Assembly: GCF_963678635.1 (NCBI RefSeq)
Contig: NC_087063.1
Span: 75,043,617-75,107,616, forward strand
Direction of reading: 5' to 3'
Length of the DNA stretch: 64,000 nucleotides
DNA from: Symsagittifera roscoffensis
Taxonomy: Eukaryota; Xenacoelomorpha; Acoela; Convolutidae
Shown here: one piece after another, positions 1 through 10,390 of the stretch
How the letters are laid out: each line of letters begins with the position of its first letter
Position numbering within the stretch: the first letter of the stretch is position 1
Notes under the pieces: generated by a model
What the model was told of the DNA's origin: nothing
Databases searched by the model: none
The model's input: the letters and a program-made list of their open reading frames with translations, nothing else
Position numbers and translations under genes: made by a program

Positions 1-151
1 TTAAAAAAATTCAAATTTTAGAAAAAAAATTTTTCGTTTTATTTTGTTACATTTAATTTACTGATGATATTTATGTTATTACTGCTCCATAAACTTTAAA
101 AGGCAGTCGGAACATTCAGGGCTTCACCCTGATACGAGCAATCTTGTTTCT
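1..151 (+). repeat. Interspersed repeat family P, truncated 3' part
   Basis: This AT-rich block ends in a conserved tail of about 45 bp containing GGCAGTCGGAACATTCAGGG followed by CTTCACCCTGATACGAGC. The same tail occurs near 2943-2987, 50615-50655, 54254-54305 (reverse) and 62042-62088, always after the same AT-rich body. No protein is encoded. The family looks like a non-autonomous transposable element. The window edge cuts this copy. Confidence 0.7.
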
Positions 152-557
152 CTTTTGTGTAACTTTTCACGCCCTTTGCCAAATAGGATGTACAACAATC
201 TCCCCCCTTCAAGAATAGAACGCTCAAGTGCTAATTTACTGCTTTGATTTAAAAGGGTGGCAATTGTTTAGTAGATACCATGGAGGGATTGACAAGTGTA
301 TATCCGTCAAATAACAACAAAAACACCAAAACGGTTCAAAATCGATGTGTGACAATATATTGCAATGGAGGCGGAGCAATATGCAGAATGGTCTAGTAGC
401 TGAAAGGGTCCAAGAGCAGAAAAACAGAAAATTGTTCGGATCATGTTAACTATTTCCACCCCTATTGCAATAGAGTGGGAAATAGTTAACAAGGTTTGGA
501 TGAAATTTATTGAAACAACGTCAGCCAATAGGAATGCAAATTGAAATAACGTCAACC
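152..557. other. Gene-free spacer with a foldback hairpin
   Basis: No supported coding sequence. Positions 441-491 form a near-perfect inverted repeat (GTTAACTATTTCCAC facing GTGGGAAATAGTTAAC around CCTATTGCAATAG). The same GTTAAC...CCTATTGCAATAGG motif recurs near 57235-57290 and 59565-59650, so it is probably a terminal or internal part of a foldback element. Confidence 0.5.
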
Positions 558-963
558 AATAGGAATGCGACAGAACACATTTCTGAGAAAAACAAAACCA
601 ATCCAGTTGAGCATAAATGAAATGTGTTTTTATAGGGGGGATTTTTTACAAGGTACCATAGGGGGATTGTTAAGGGGGGGGAGATTGCTAGGTAGATCAA
701 AATGGTCGATTTTCGACCAATCAGAGTGCAGCAAAATTAGAATTCTCAATAGAAAGCTCAGTGCTAATTTGGGGGGGTGCCGGACATCAAGCCGACGGGA
801 CTTCAAGCCGAATCGTAAAATTAGGGACTTCAAGTCGAATATTTTCTTATAAACTTGTGAAATATGATTAACTTGAAAATTTTTTTGAAGAATTTCGCAA
901 TTTCCGGATCTTCACTAGTTATTGGCGTTCTCATAAAATTCAATCTTCCAAATGATTTTTCAA

Positions 964-2408
964 ATGGAGCAAATACTTTAAATGCTAGCTTCCTAAACAA
1001 ACGTATTCAAAGAGTAAACGTCAATGGAATCTTTTCAGACTGGATTGAAATCAAACGAGGTGTCCCACAAGGAACGGTACTTGGTCCGTTGTTGTTCAAT
1101 TTATATGTTAATGACATACAAGAGCGATTATATGAAGGTTGTACTTTAGTTCAATATGCTGACGACTGTATGGTTTTTTCCTCTTCTATAATTTCTGAGG
1201 ATGCTTTGAATCGATTGCAAAAATCACTCAATAATCTAACGGAATTTTTTGCAGAGAACCAATTGAATCTGAATGCAACTAAATCGGAATTTATAACATT
1301 TTGTCAAAAAAATGATAGCAAAAATGTAGATACTGATACAATAGTAATTAATGGGCATTATGTAGCCAAAAAACCAGAATGCAAATATTTAGGCCTTATT
1401 CTTGATTCAAGGTTATCTTTTCATGCTCAAATCAAAACAATTCTCCAAAAAATGGCACAAGGAATTAAAACAATAGATACAATTGGACAACAACTGCCGA
1501 CATTATCATTAGTTGCCTTGCTTCATTGTCTTGTTTTATCACATTTAGATTATTCAGCAAAATTTTTAATACAAATTAATGCTACTTTGATGCTATCTCT
1601 AGAGAAACAGTTGAACTGGGCGTTAAAAAGAACATATTTCAGATCGAAATTTAAATCTTCTTCCCTTCTTCGCATTAGCAAATCGTTCATTGGAATCGAG
1701 AAAAGAATTGAGTTAAAGTGTATAACATACTTATACCAATATCTTACAAACAAAAAGAAGGCTTTTCAAAATACATTGAGACTACCGACTGCCAATTATA
1801 GGCTCAACAAAAGAACGAAACAAATTATTTTTGACAAACATTGTTCAACCGCTTCTCTACAAAAATCATTTTTTCATTTGACTTCTAAAAAATGGAATTC
1901 ACTGCCCATAATTTGCGCAATTTAGAAAAATCGAGAACAGGATTCAAGAAAAAATTGAAAGAATTTTACGTGAGTGAATTGAGAAACAATCCATTATGTA
2001 CAAATACAAATACGTGGCGTGATTTCTGTTTTTGATAGTTCTATATCTTTTAATTTAGTTTAATTTTTCACACATTGTTTGAAAGAGAATCTGTATATAC
2101 TCTGTATATACGCTGTATGTTTGGACTATCTGTAAAATTGTTTGTAAAGTTTTAATACCAGCTCGTTCTTAATTCTTAAAACTGATGTTTTTTTAGTATC
2201 CGTAACTTCATATATTCTAATCAACCAATTTCTGAACTGTAACCGAACTTGTTTTGTTTTGTTTTGTTTATTGCTTGTTTTCTGATGTTGTGTTTTTGTT
2301 TGATGTAACCAAGGAATTTTAACCAACTTTATTATTTACACTTTGCTATACTGATGCCTCGGCTTTTATTGTATAGTAATTCAGGTGTTCTTTCTTCTTC
2401 TTCTTCTT
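964..2408 (+). pseudogene. 5'-truncated non-LTR retrotransposon (CR1/Jockey-like), RT remnant
   Basis: The reading frame from about 964 to 1925 carries reverse-transcriptase motifs: GVPQGTVLGP (motif B), QYADDCMVF with the catalytic YADD, then the LNLNATKSEF and CKYLGLILDS blocks typical of CR1/Jockey-type LINEs. The frame stops at 1923-1925, but the conserved tail (WNSLP, then FKKKLKEFY) continues in the neighbouring frame to a TGA at 2033-2035, so there is one frameshift near 1905. The endonuclease and the first RT blocks are missing (5' truncation). The 3' UTR ends in a TTC microsatellite at 2391-2408, as expected for LINEs that end in short tandem repeats. It sits inside a MITE, so it is a dead copy and not a host gene. 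Confidence 0.85.
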
Positions 2409-2447
2409 AATGTTTAGGAAAGTTGAAAAATAAAACACGGTTGAAGG

Positions 2448-2987
2448 CGTTTTTGTTCCGACTTTCGATACGAAAGTAACGGAATATTTGTGCTCGGGGT
2501 GGGTTTTTTTTTTCTTCAGACAAATTTCGACTTTTTAACTAGCCTTTTTTGACGGAATTTTTTTATAGCACTCAAAAGGTATTGTTGTCCTGAGCTTAAA
2601 TTTGAAAAGATATTTCACCTGTAATCATTTTTCGTAAAGTTATGAGGGTTTAAAGATTGCCATTTTGACCAATTTGGGACAATTAACGCGCGATTTAATT
2701 CGCGCTATAAACGCGTAAGCGGAGATTTAATCCGTCTTATAAATCGTTCCAAATTGGTTGAACGAAGCTTATTTGCCATAATTGATTTGTTACAGGGAAC
2801 GAAATCTCTCTTTTTGTACTTTATATGGCGTGTGGGGGGATGATTTTAATAAAAAATTTCAAATTTAAAAAAAAAAATTTTCATTTTATTTTATTTCATT
2901 TAATTTTTTTATGTTTTTACTGCTGCTCCATAAACCTTAAAAGGCAGTCGGAACATTCAGCGCTTCGCCCTGATATTAGCAGTCTTG
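2448..2987 (+). mobile_element. Interspersed repeat family P, near-complete copy
   Basis: This 540-bp element sits inside M1 and is absent from all other M1 copies, which defines its ends. It starts TTTTGTTCCGACTTTCGATA and ends in the GGCAGTCGGAACATTCAG...AGTCTTG tail. A short inverted pair, TGTTCCGACT and AGTCGGAACA, lies near the two ends. The middle contains CGCG-rich palindromic text around 2688-2725 and a T/A-rich tract at 2845-2930. No ORF or transposase is visible, so it is non-autonomous. Confidence 0.65.
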
Positions 2988-3231
2988 TTCATGTTTATAA
3001 TTTATGCAGTTCAAAAACCAACTGATGTTATTAACGTATGCCAATCCCAAGTGGTGCATTGTCATGAATAACGCATTTGTTGGACTAAACTTGCCTAATT
3101 TTTGAAAAGCAACGTTTTACAGATGAAAAAATAGTGTTTTGAGGTGCTCGTAAAGTTCAAATTTCGGCGTGAAGTCCCTTTGGCTGGAAGTCCCGTCGGC
3201 CTGTAGTCCTAGAACCATTTACGGTATTAAT

Positions 3232-3472
3232 TTATTGGGGTGGAGATTCTTAAGTAGGTACCATGAGGGGGGGGGGGATTGTTAAGTAGATCCTTGAGTA
3301 ATTTCATCAAGATTTTTTTGTTGATTGATTGATTAAAAAGTCTTGATCAAAATACTCGTTTTACGAATGAGCTTATAAAAGTGAACAATTGGATCATGTT
3401 AACTATTGGATCTACTTTACAATCTCCTCCCCCCCTATGGTACCTACTTAAGAACCTCCACCCCTATAAATA
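3232..3472. mobile_element. Foldback element F, copy 1
   Basis: About 58 bp at the left (TATTGGGGTGGAGATTCTTA, then AGTAGGTACCAT, a G-run and GATTGTTAAGTAGATCC) is the inverse of the right end (GGATCTACTT, C-run, CTATGGTACCTACTTAAGAA, CTCCACCCCTATAA). Each arm carries a poly-G or poly-C run of variable length. The core of about 120 bp is AT-rich and non-coding. A related hairpin follows at about 3515-3590. Confidence 0.65.
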
Positions 3473-3859
3473 ATTACAGTAAAATAGCACTGAGCTTTCT
3501 ATTGAGAAAAATTGATCATTTTGATCTACTTAACAATCCCCCCCACCCTTCTTGAAAGGGGTGGAGATTGTTAAGTAGATCCTTACTCAATATATAATTT
3601 ATTCGTTTCCATGGTAAAAATGACGCTTCTGTTAATTGTTTTATCGATTAGCCCGTGTAAATCAACATTTGTCTCTTTTTCTGCACTCCGACCATTTTCT
3701 GCTCTCTTGACTGCGGGTCGGCATTGTAATTTTGGTTATACGCCGCAGTTTGACTCAAACTAACGAGCGAAGACATATAATATAGTCTATTAAGAAAACT
3801 TACAGCAAACGCAGTTCAAAGCCTCGAAAGTAACAGAGGCTTTGAACAGAGGCAAAACT
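3473..3859. other. Gene-free part of duplication unit
   Basis: This is shared with copy 2 (7786-8091 and 8558-8600). It holds a hairpin at about 3515-3590 in which GATCTACTTAACAATC faces GATTGTTAAGTAGATC. No coding sequence or RNA gene is apparent. Confidence 0.4.
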
Positions 3860-4785
3860 CCCGGGATGACCAAAACTTCTTATCATACAATTCCCATATA
3901 TGAGAAACTTCTAGTCATACAATTCCATACAATGCCATACGCACAGAACATTGTATGAAATCTCTATGATAAACATTTTTCCATAAATGAAAATTGTATG
4001 ATAGGTGTTTTTCCATAAACCAAAAACTTTGATTTTTCTTTCTAAATTTATTTCTGAAAAAATTTTCGGTTGTGTTTGCAGCCGAACACAAGTTACAAAG
4101 AAGTTGGTTACTCAAAGCACCAAAGATTGGACGGTCTTAGCATTTACAATGCATAGAAAACGACCTGAGTTCGGCTGTCTTTCACAATTGATCTAAAAAA
4201 AGCAACAAACTTTTAGTTTTTGGCAAAATTTTTTAATGGTTATTATTTTAAATTTTTGAATTTTCAAATTTTCAGACATTGATCAAGGCATATATAAACA
4301 CCCCATACAAAGGAAATAGGAATTTTCAGCGTTTTTGAAGAAAAAAAATTCAGTCAAAAGAAAATAAAAGCCAATATTATCGTAACCAGGACTACGTTAT
4401 GCCCACAAAAAATTAAATTTTGCATTTTGAAAAATGTTTGTTTGCGTTGAAAATGTTTGTTTGCGTCGATTTGCGGTTGAAAAAAAAATTTGGGCCAAAT
4501 TTTCAAAATTACTTAAAAAATTTTTGTGTCGCCATCAAAAAAATGCCAGTCATACAATTTCCATATATGGGAATTGTATGATAAGCATTTTTTTCAAAAA
4601 TATGAAAACCTCGGTTTTTTTACCAGACTGTTTTTATTAGAATCAAGAAGCCACAGAAATAAGTTTATATCTTTTTTCAACCATTTTTAGAAATTGTATG
4701 AAAATTGTATGACAAGCATTTTTCCGCACACTTGATGTATGGAATTGTATGATAAGCATTTTTGGTGTATGGAGGTCAACCCGGG
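3860..4785. mobile_element. MITE family M3 insertion (926 bp)
   Basis: The ends are CCCGGGATGACC and GGTCAACCCGGG, an inverted pair. Inside, short blocks of the type TTATCATACAATTCC and GAATTGTATGATAAGCATTT alternate in both orientations many times. Duplication copy 2 lacks it: the text there reads straight through AAAACTAACAGAGGCGG near 8592-8608, which fits a 2-bp CT duplication at the insertion. A relative sits at 52890-53983. No ORF of interest. Confidence 0.65.
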
Positions 4786-5072
4786 CTAACAGAGGCGGAC
4801 TTCAAAATTTGCGTTGCAGCAAATGTTTTGCATGCAAATAATATTCAGCATCACATCCTTCATGTTTTATTAACATTTGCTTGCATTCTGAGAAATAGAA
4901 ATGCAACCACCGACTTTGCGTTGCTTTTTTCCAACGCAATTTGCACCGTTGAATGCAATTTTGCTGCGATGTGAAAAGAAATACATTATTTTTCAGTGCT
5001 AGCTAAATAGGACGACATGACATTAAGACGACAAGAGAGAGTTAAACATGTAAATTGAAGGGAGTGCAGCCT

Positions 5073-5269
5073 GTATTTCGACAACTGCGTGTTGATACTC
5101 GTCAGTATTTAGGCAAATACTGTATGAACCAATCAGAATCGAGAAAAGACATAAATAATCCAAAAAATCATAATAATTATTTATCAATTTCTTCGTTGTC
5201 TCGATTCTGATTGGTTGAAACAGTATTTGTCTAAATACTGACGAGTCTGAATACGCGGTTGTCTAATTT
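5073..5269. mobile_element. Hairpin MITE, copy 1
   Basis: Arms of about 75 bp (ACTCGTCAGTATTTAGGCAA...CCAATCAGAATCGAG on the left, CTCGATTCTGATTGG...CTAAATACTGACGAGT on the right) flank a loop of about 50 bp. The right arm ends about 50 bp upstream of the small ORF at 5324, so it could act as that gene's promoter region. Duplicated at 8885-9081. Confidence 0.6.
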
Positions 5270-5323
5270 CTGCTATGTAACCAAATTGACGCGCAAATTC
5301 TATTTCTCAGAAATATAATTGCA

Positions 5324-6796
5324 ATGAACTTATGTGTAGCGTGGCGTCGTCTTAAAGTCCTATCTAATAATAGCTGTCGTCTTATTTATCTGGACATAAT
5401 TTTTTGCATTTGTCTATCAAACTTATTATTTATAGCAGTTACACAGAGCGAAGACAAAACAGTCGACGAAAAGAATTCTGTTGAATATCACATTGTGTGC
5501 ATTAATTGTGAGCCGGACTTAGAGCGGTAAGTTAAAATTTAAATCGAAGTATTCCGAAAGTTAATTTGTCTGTTTAGCCTAAATGGGTTTAATCAACTGT
5601 CTTAACTCATGCAAACTGCAAAAAAAAACGTTAATTCAGGTGATTAACAGCAAAACGCAATCATATATTAAAATATTAGGGAAGGGGGTGAATTGAATTC
5701 GACCATGAATTGAAAAAATCGAAAAAATTTTAAAATAGAACAATCTGCTGTGAAATGTGAAAAGTTATGAAACCTAGGACAACAAGCCGACGGGACTTCA
5801 AGCCGAAGGGACTTCAGGCCAAAATTTAAACTTTACAAGCACCTCAAATCATTAGTTTTAATCTGTAAAACGTTGCTTTTCGAAATTGTAGGCAAGTTTA
5901 GTCCATAACAAGCTTTTATCATGACAATTGGTATCACTTGGGATTGGTATCCGTTAAAAATATCAGCCGGTTTTTGAAATGCATAAATTATAAACATGAA
6001 AAATGCCTTCAACCATGTTTTACTTTTCAACTTTCGGAAACATCATTTGGAGGCTTAAAACTTATGAAAACGCCAAAAACGACGTGAAGAAAGATCATGA
6101 AGTTCAGAAATTCTTCAAATTTTTTTTCAAAATAATCACATTTCACGACTTTATAAGGAACTATTTGGCTTGAAGTCCCTATTTTTACGATTCGGCTTGA
6201 AGTCCCGTCGGCTTGATGTCCGGCACGCCGACGGGACTTCAAGCCGAAGGGACTTGAGACCGAAGTTTAAACTTTACAAGCACCTCAACTTACAATTTTT
6301 TCATCTGTAAAACATTGCTTTTCAAAAATTTAGGCAAGTTTAGTCCATAATAAGCGTTATTCGTGACAATTGGCATCCGTTAATAATATCAGCCGGTTTT
6401 TGAAATGCATAAATTATAAACAAGAAAATTACCTTCAACCGTGTTTTATTTTTCAACTTTCCTAAACATCATTTGGAGGCTTAAATTTGTTGAAAACGCT
6501 AATAAGTACCGAATAAAGATCATGAAATTGAGAAATTCTTCAAAAAAATTTCAAATTAATCATATTTCATGACTTAGAGAGAAAATTTTCGGCTTGAAGT
6601 CCCTAAGTTTACGATTCGGCTCGAAGTCCCGTCGGCTTGATGTCCGGCACCCGATTATAATAGATTATATTGACATGAAACATATTGATTATGCGGATAT
6701 TAGAATATTTGACTTTTATGTTAGAAGATAAGTGCGGTTTGTCAAAAACTTTATTTCAGGTGCTTAACAGCATGTCATATAAACGCAATCATGTAA
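5324..6796 (+). CDS. Candidate two-exon small Cys-containing membrane or secreted protein, copy 1
   Basis: Exon 1 (5324-5526) encodes 67 residues with a strongly hydrophobic segment at about residues 20-39, then an acidic stretch. It ends at GCG|GTAAGT, a textbook splice donor. Without splicing the frame stops at once (TAA at 5528-5530). An acceptor TTTATTTCAG ends at 6759; joining there restores an Arg codon and adds 11 residues up to TAA at 6794-6796. The predicted 79-residue product has a C-x2-C-x6-C-x3-C cluster at its end. The putative intron is full of M1 MITE sequence. The family is not recognised. The duplicate at 9136 differs by only two bases in exon 1. The exon pairing is inference, and the unspliced 68-residue ORF may also be fortuitous. 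Confidence 0.3.
5772..6650. mobile_element. Two M1 MITEs in tandem
   Basis: Two M1 units abut: 5772-6226 and 6227-6650. Each is bounded by GCCGACGGGACTTCAAGCCG and its complement. Copy 2 of the duplication has one unit here (9584-10037). Either unequal exchange between identical ends or a second insertion into a terminal repeat could explain the doubling. Small ORFs in this interval are MITE sequence. Confidence 0.7.
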
Positions 6797-6926
6797 AGGT
6801 TTAGGTAAATGGTTTCGTGTAACAGCAGATTATCTGGATAGCCGAAAAAATTGATGCAAGAAGCGCCCAACAAAGTTTTTGCACAGATTGCCAGTTTTTT
6901 TCAGTGTCCTATGGAACAAGTGCGAT

Positions 6927-7140
6927 CAGGGGCGAATCTAGGAACTTCTCCAGGGAAAGGGGGGGGGGGTGCGTATTTTCAAAAAATTTTGTCGACCTTT
7001 TTTTAGGTTGAGCAAATTGATTTTCTGAGCTCTCCTAAGTCACTTTAAAGACCCCTTTTTGACCAAATTTTCTGTACCGCAGGCAAAATTTTGAAAAAAG
7101 GCGTTTTTAGGCAATTTTTGGAAAATTTTGACCCAATAAA
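6927..7140. mobile_element. hAT-like MITE (family H), 5' part only
   Basis: It starts CAGGGGCGAATCTAGGAAC, the terminal repeat seen complete at 14786-15111 and 52592-54108, and continues with the shared AAAATTTTGTCGACC and TTGATTTTCTGAGCTCTCCT blocks. The opposite terminal repeat is missing, so the copy is truncated. The same truncated copy exists in duplication copy 2 (from about 13845), separated from its CAGGGGCGAA start by a LINE. Confidence 0.65.
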
Positions 7141-7531
7141 AACCAAGTGTGACAGAGGCGTCCCAAATCACGCTAATTACAAGCAAGTATAGCAATTGAG
7201 AAAAGCAATTGACGCCGGTCCATCGTTTTCAAGTTATTTTTTCTCAAACTTAATTAACCTAGCCTAATTTGCGCTAACTTAGGCGATACATTAACTGAAT
7301 AGGAATGCGACAGAACACATTTCTGAGAAATACAAAATCAATCTAGTTGAGCATAAATGAAATCTGTTTTTATAGGTGGGGATTCTTTACAAGGTACCAT
7401 AGGGGGGGGGAGAGATTATTAAGGGGGGGGGGGATTGTTAAATAGATCAAACTGGTCGATTTTTCGACCAATCAGAATGCAGCAAAATTAGAATTCACAG
7501 AAGAGAGCTCAGTGCTATTTTACTGAATTTG
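7141..7531. other. Gene-free duplication junction
   Basis: The boundary of copies 1 and 2 falls at 7297/7298. Sequence 7298-7530 matches 558-776 and 14211-14450. It contains G-runs at 7393-7435 belonging to foldback-type repeats. No coding sequence. Confidence 0.5.
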
Positions 7532-7785
7532 TTTATAGGGGTGTGGAGATTCTTAAGTAGGTACCATAGAGGGAGGGGAGATTGTTAAGTAGATCCTTGA
7601 GTAATTTCATCAAGATTTGTTTGTTGATTGATTAATTAAAAAGTCTTGATCAAAATACTCGTTTTACGAATGAGCTTATAAAAGTGAACAATTGGATCAT
7701 GTTAACTATTGGATTTACTTAACAATCTTTCCCCCCCCCCACCCCCCTATGGTACCTACTTAAGAATCTCCACCCCTATAAATAA
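7532..7785. mobile_element. Foldback element F, copy 2
   Basis: Same position in the duplication unit and same arms as 3232-3472, with longer C and G runs (C-rich at 7731-7746). The arms again end in CCCCTATAAATAA. Non-coding. Confidence 0.65.
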
Positions 7786-8091
7786 AAACAGTGAAATAGC
7801 ACTGAGCTTTTTATTGAGAAAAATTGAACAGTTTGATCTACTTAACAATCCCCCCTTCTTGAAAGGGGTGGAGATTGTTAAGTAGATCCTTACTCAATAT
7901 ATAATTAATCGTTTCCATGGTAATATTGACGCTTCTGTTAACTGTTTTATCGATTAGCCCGTGTAAATCAACATTTAACTCTTTTTCTGCACGCAGACTA
8001 TTTTCTGCTCACTTGACTGCGTGCCGGCATTGTAATTTTGGTTATACGCAGCAGTTTGACTTGAACTAATGAACGAAGACATATATTCTAT

Positions 8092-8548
8092 GGGTCTAGG
8101 ACAACAAGCCGACGGGACTTCAAGCCGAAGGGACTTCAAGCCGAAATTAAAACTTTACAAGCACCCCAAAACGCTATTTTATCATCTGCAAAATGTTGTT
8201 TTTCTAAAATTTTGGCAAGTTTAGTCCATAACAAGCGTTATTCATGACAATGCAGTACTTGTGATTCGCATCCGTTAATAAAATCAGCCGGTTTTTGAAA
8301 TGCATAAATTATAAACATGAAAAATGCCTTCAACCATGTTTTACTTTTCAACTTTCCGGAACATCATTTGGAAGCTTAAATTATATGCAAACGCCAATAA
8401 CTAGTGAAGAAAGATCATGAAATTCAGAAATTCTTCAAAAAACGTTTCAAATTGTTCATATTTCACGACTTTATAAGGAATTATTCGGCTTGAAGTCCCT
8501 AATTTTACAATTCGGCTTGAAGTCCCGTCGGCTTGATGTCCGGCACCA
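8092..8548. mobile_element. M1 MITE with perfect 9-bp target duplication
   Basis: The element of 457 bp is flanked by ATATTCTAT at 8083-8091 and again at 8549-8557. Copy 1 of the duplication has an uninterrupted site near 3779-3793. Terminal inverted repeats carry GACA(A/T)CAAGCCGACGGGACT. A 9-bp duplication with long terminal inverted repeats is the pattern of Mutator-like elements, although 8 bp (hAT) cannot be excluded because the flanks are simple. No transposase. Confidence 0.8.
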
Positions 8549-8884
8549 ATATTCTATTAGGAAAAATTGCAGCAAACGCAGTTTAAAGCCTCAAAACTAA
8601 CAGAGGCGGCCTTCAAAATTTGCGTTGCAGCAAATGTTTTGCATGCAAATAATATTCAGCATCACATCCTTCATGTTTTATTCTGAGAAATCAAAATGCA
8701 ACCGCCGACTTTGCTTTGCTTTTTTTCCAACGCAATTTGCACCATTGAATGCAATTTTGCTGCTATAGCAAGAGCGAGCGATGTGAAAAGAAATACGTTA
8801 TTTTTCAGTGCTAATTAAATAGGACGACATGACATTAAGACGACAAATGAGAATTAAACATGTAAATTGAAGGGAGTGCAGCCT

Positions 8885-9081
8885 GTATTTAGACAACTGC
8901 GTGTTGATACTCGTCACTATTTAGACAAATACTGTATGAACCAATCAGAATCGAGAAAAGACATAAATAATCCAAAAAATCATAATAATTATTTATCAAT
9001 TTCTTCGTTGTCTCGATTCTGATTGGTTGAAACAGTATTTGTCTAAATACTGACGAGTCTGAATACGCGGTTGTCTAATTT
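8885..9081. mobile_element. Hairpin MITE, copy 2
   Basis: Near-identical to 5073-5269, with the same arms around CCAATCAGAATCGAG and its complement, and the same place upstream of the small ORF. Confidence 0.6.
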
Positions 9082-9135
9082 CTGCTATGTAACCAAATTG
9101 ACGCGCGAATTCCATTTCTCAGAATTATAATTGCA

Positions 9136-10186
9136 ATGAACTTATGTGTAGCGTGGCGTCGTGTTAAAGTCCTATCTAATAATAGCTGTCGTCTTATTTA
9201 TCTGGACATCATTTTTTGCATTTGTCTATCAAACTTATTATTTATAGCAGTTACACAGAGCGAAGACAAAACAGTCGACGAAAAGAATTCTGTTGAATAT
9301 CACATTGTGTGCATTAATTGTGAGCCGGACTTAGAGCGGTAAGTTAAAATTTAAATCGAAGTATTCCGAAAGTTAATTTGTCTGGTTAGCCTAAATGGGT
9401 TTAATCAACTGTCTTAACTCATGCAAACTGCAAAAAAAACGTTAATTCAGGTGATTAACAGCAAAACGCAATCATATATTAAAATATTAGGGAAGGGGGT
9501 GAATTGAATTCGACCATGAATTGAAAAAATCGAAAAAATTTTAAAATAGAACAATCTGCTGTGAAATGTGAAAAGTTATGAAACCTAGGACAACAAGCGG
9601 ACGGGACTTCAAGCCGAAGGGACTTCAGGCCAAAATTTAAACTTTACAAGCACCTCAAATCATTATTTTTAATCTGTAAAACGTTGCTTTTCGAAATTGT
9701 AGGCAAGTTTAGTCCATAACAAGCTTTTATCATGACAATTGGTATTACTTGGGATTGGTATCCGTTAAAAATATCAGCCGGTTTTTGAAATGCATAAATT
9801 ATAAACATGAAAAATGCCTTCAACCATGTTTTACTTTTCAACTTTCCGAAACATCATTTGGAGGCTTAAAACTTATGAAAACGCCAAAAACGACGTGAAG
9901 AAAGATCATGAAATTCAGAAATTCTTCAAATTTTTTTTCAAAATAATCACATTTCACGACTTTATAAGGAACTATTCGGCTTGAAGTCCCTAAGTTTACG
10001 ATTCGGCTCGAAGTCCCGTCGGCTTGATGTCCGGCACCCGATTATAATAGATTATATTGACATGAAACATATTAATTATGCGGATATTAGAATATTTGAC
10101 TTTTATAATGTTAGAAGATAAGTGCGGTTTGTCAAAAACCTTATTTCAGGTGCTTAACAGCATGTCATATAAACGCAATCATGTAA
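9136..10186 (+). CDS. Candidate two-exon small Cys-containing protein, copy 2
   Basis: Exon 1 is 9136-9338 with donor GCG|GTAAGT, and exon 2 is 10150-10186 after TTTATTTCAG, in the same phase as copy 1. One Leu-to-Val change and one silent change separate the exon-1 translations; exon 2 is identical. The intron contains one M1 MITE (9584-10037) instead of two. The hydrophobic segment and terminal cysteine cluster are kept. Unknown family. Preservation of both splice signals is weak support because the duplication is young. Confidence 0.3.
9584..10037. mobile_element. M1 MITE, single copy
   Basis: Bounded by CCTAGGACAACAAG(C/G)(C/G)GACG on the left and GTCGGCTTGATGTCCGGCAC on the right. It is orthologous to the doubled unit at 5772-6650. 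The ORF inside it is a fortuitous frame also seen at 5833-6030. Confidence 0.7.
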
Positions 10187-10390
10187 AGGTTTAGGTAAGT
10201 GGTTTCGTGTAACAGCAGATTATCTGGATAGCCGAAAAAACTGATGCAAGAAGCGCCCAACAAAGTTTTTGCACAGATTGCCAGTTTTTTTCAGTGTCCT
10301 ATGGAACAAGTGCGATCAGGGGCGAATTGTTGTTGTTGTTGTTGGGGATTCACAGCACTGCTGTTGGGATTCTTGGTCCCGGCGTCTTCT

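Larger units (their letters stand above)
777..3215 (-). mobile_element. MITE family M1 (reverse), split by a LINE and a P repeat
   Basis: The outer ends are the M1 terminal inverted repeats, TGCCGGACATCAAGCCGACG on the left and the complementary GTCCCGTCGGCCTGTAGTCC at 3190-3209. The M1 body runs 777 to about 963, resumes at about 2409-2447, and resumes again at 2988-3215. It can be followed by comparison with the uninterrupted copies at 8092-8548 and 9584-10037. A LINE fragment fills about 964-2408 and a P repeat fills 2448-2987, giving a nested structure. It is non-coding. Confidence 0.75.
558..7297. repeat. Large tandem duplication, copy 1
   Basis: It begins at AATAGGAATGCGACAGAACA, which recurs at 7298 and 14211. 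Unique-looking stretches such as 4990-5770 and 8805-9580 match almost base for base. Copy 1 contains insertions absent from copy 2: a MITE at about 777-3215 that itself hosts a LINE and a P repeat, a 926-bp MITE at 3860-4785, and a doubled MITE at 5772-6650. Without them the core is roughly 3 kb. The duplication therefore predates several transposon insertions. Confidence 0.8.

Noticed and set aside
5833-6242. 65- and 71-residue minus ORFs (also at 9644-9841)
   Set aside because: They lie entirely in M1 MITE sequence, which is non-coding elsewhere and has no conserved frame.
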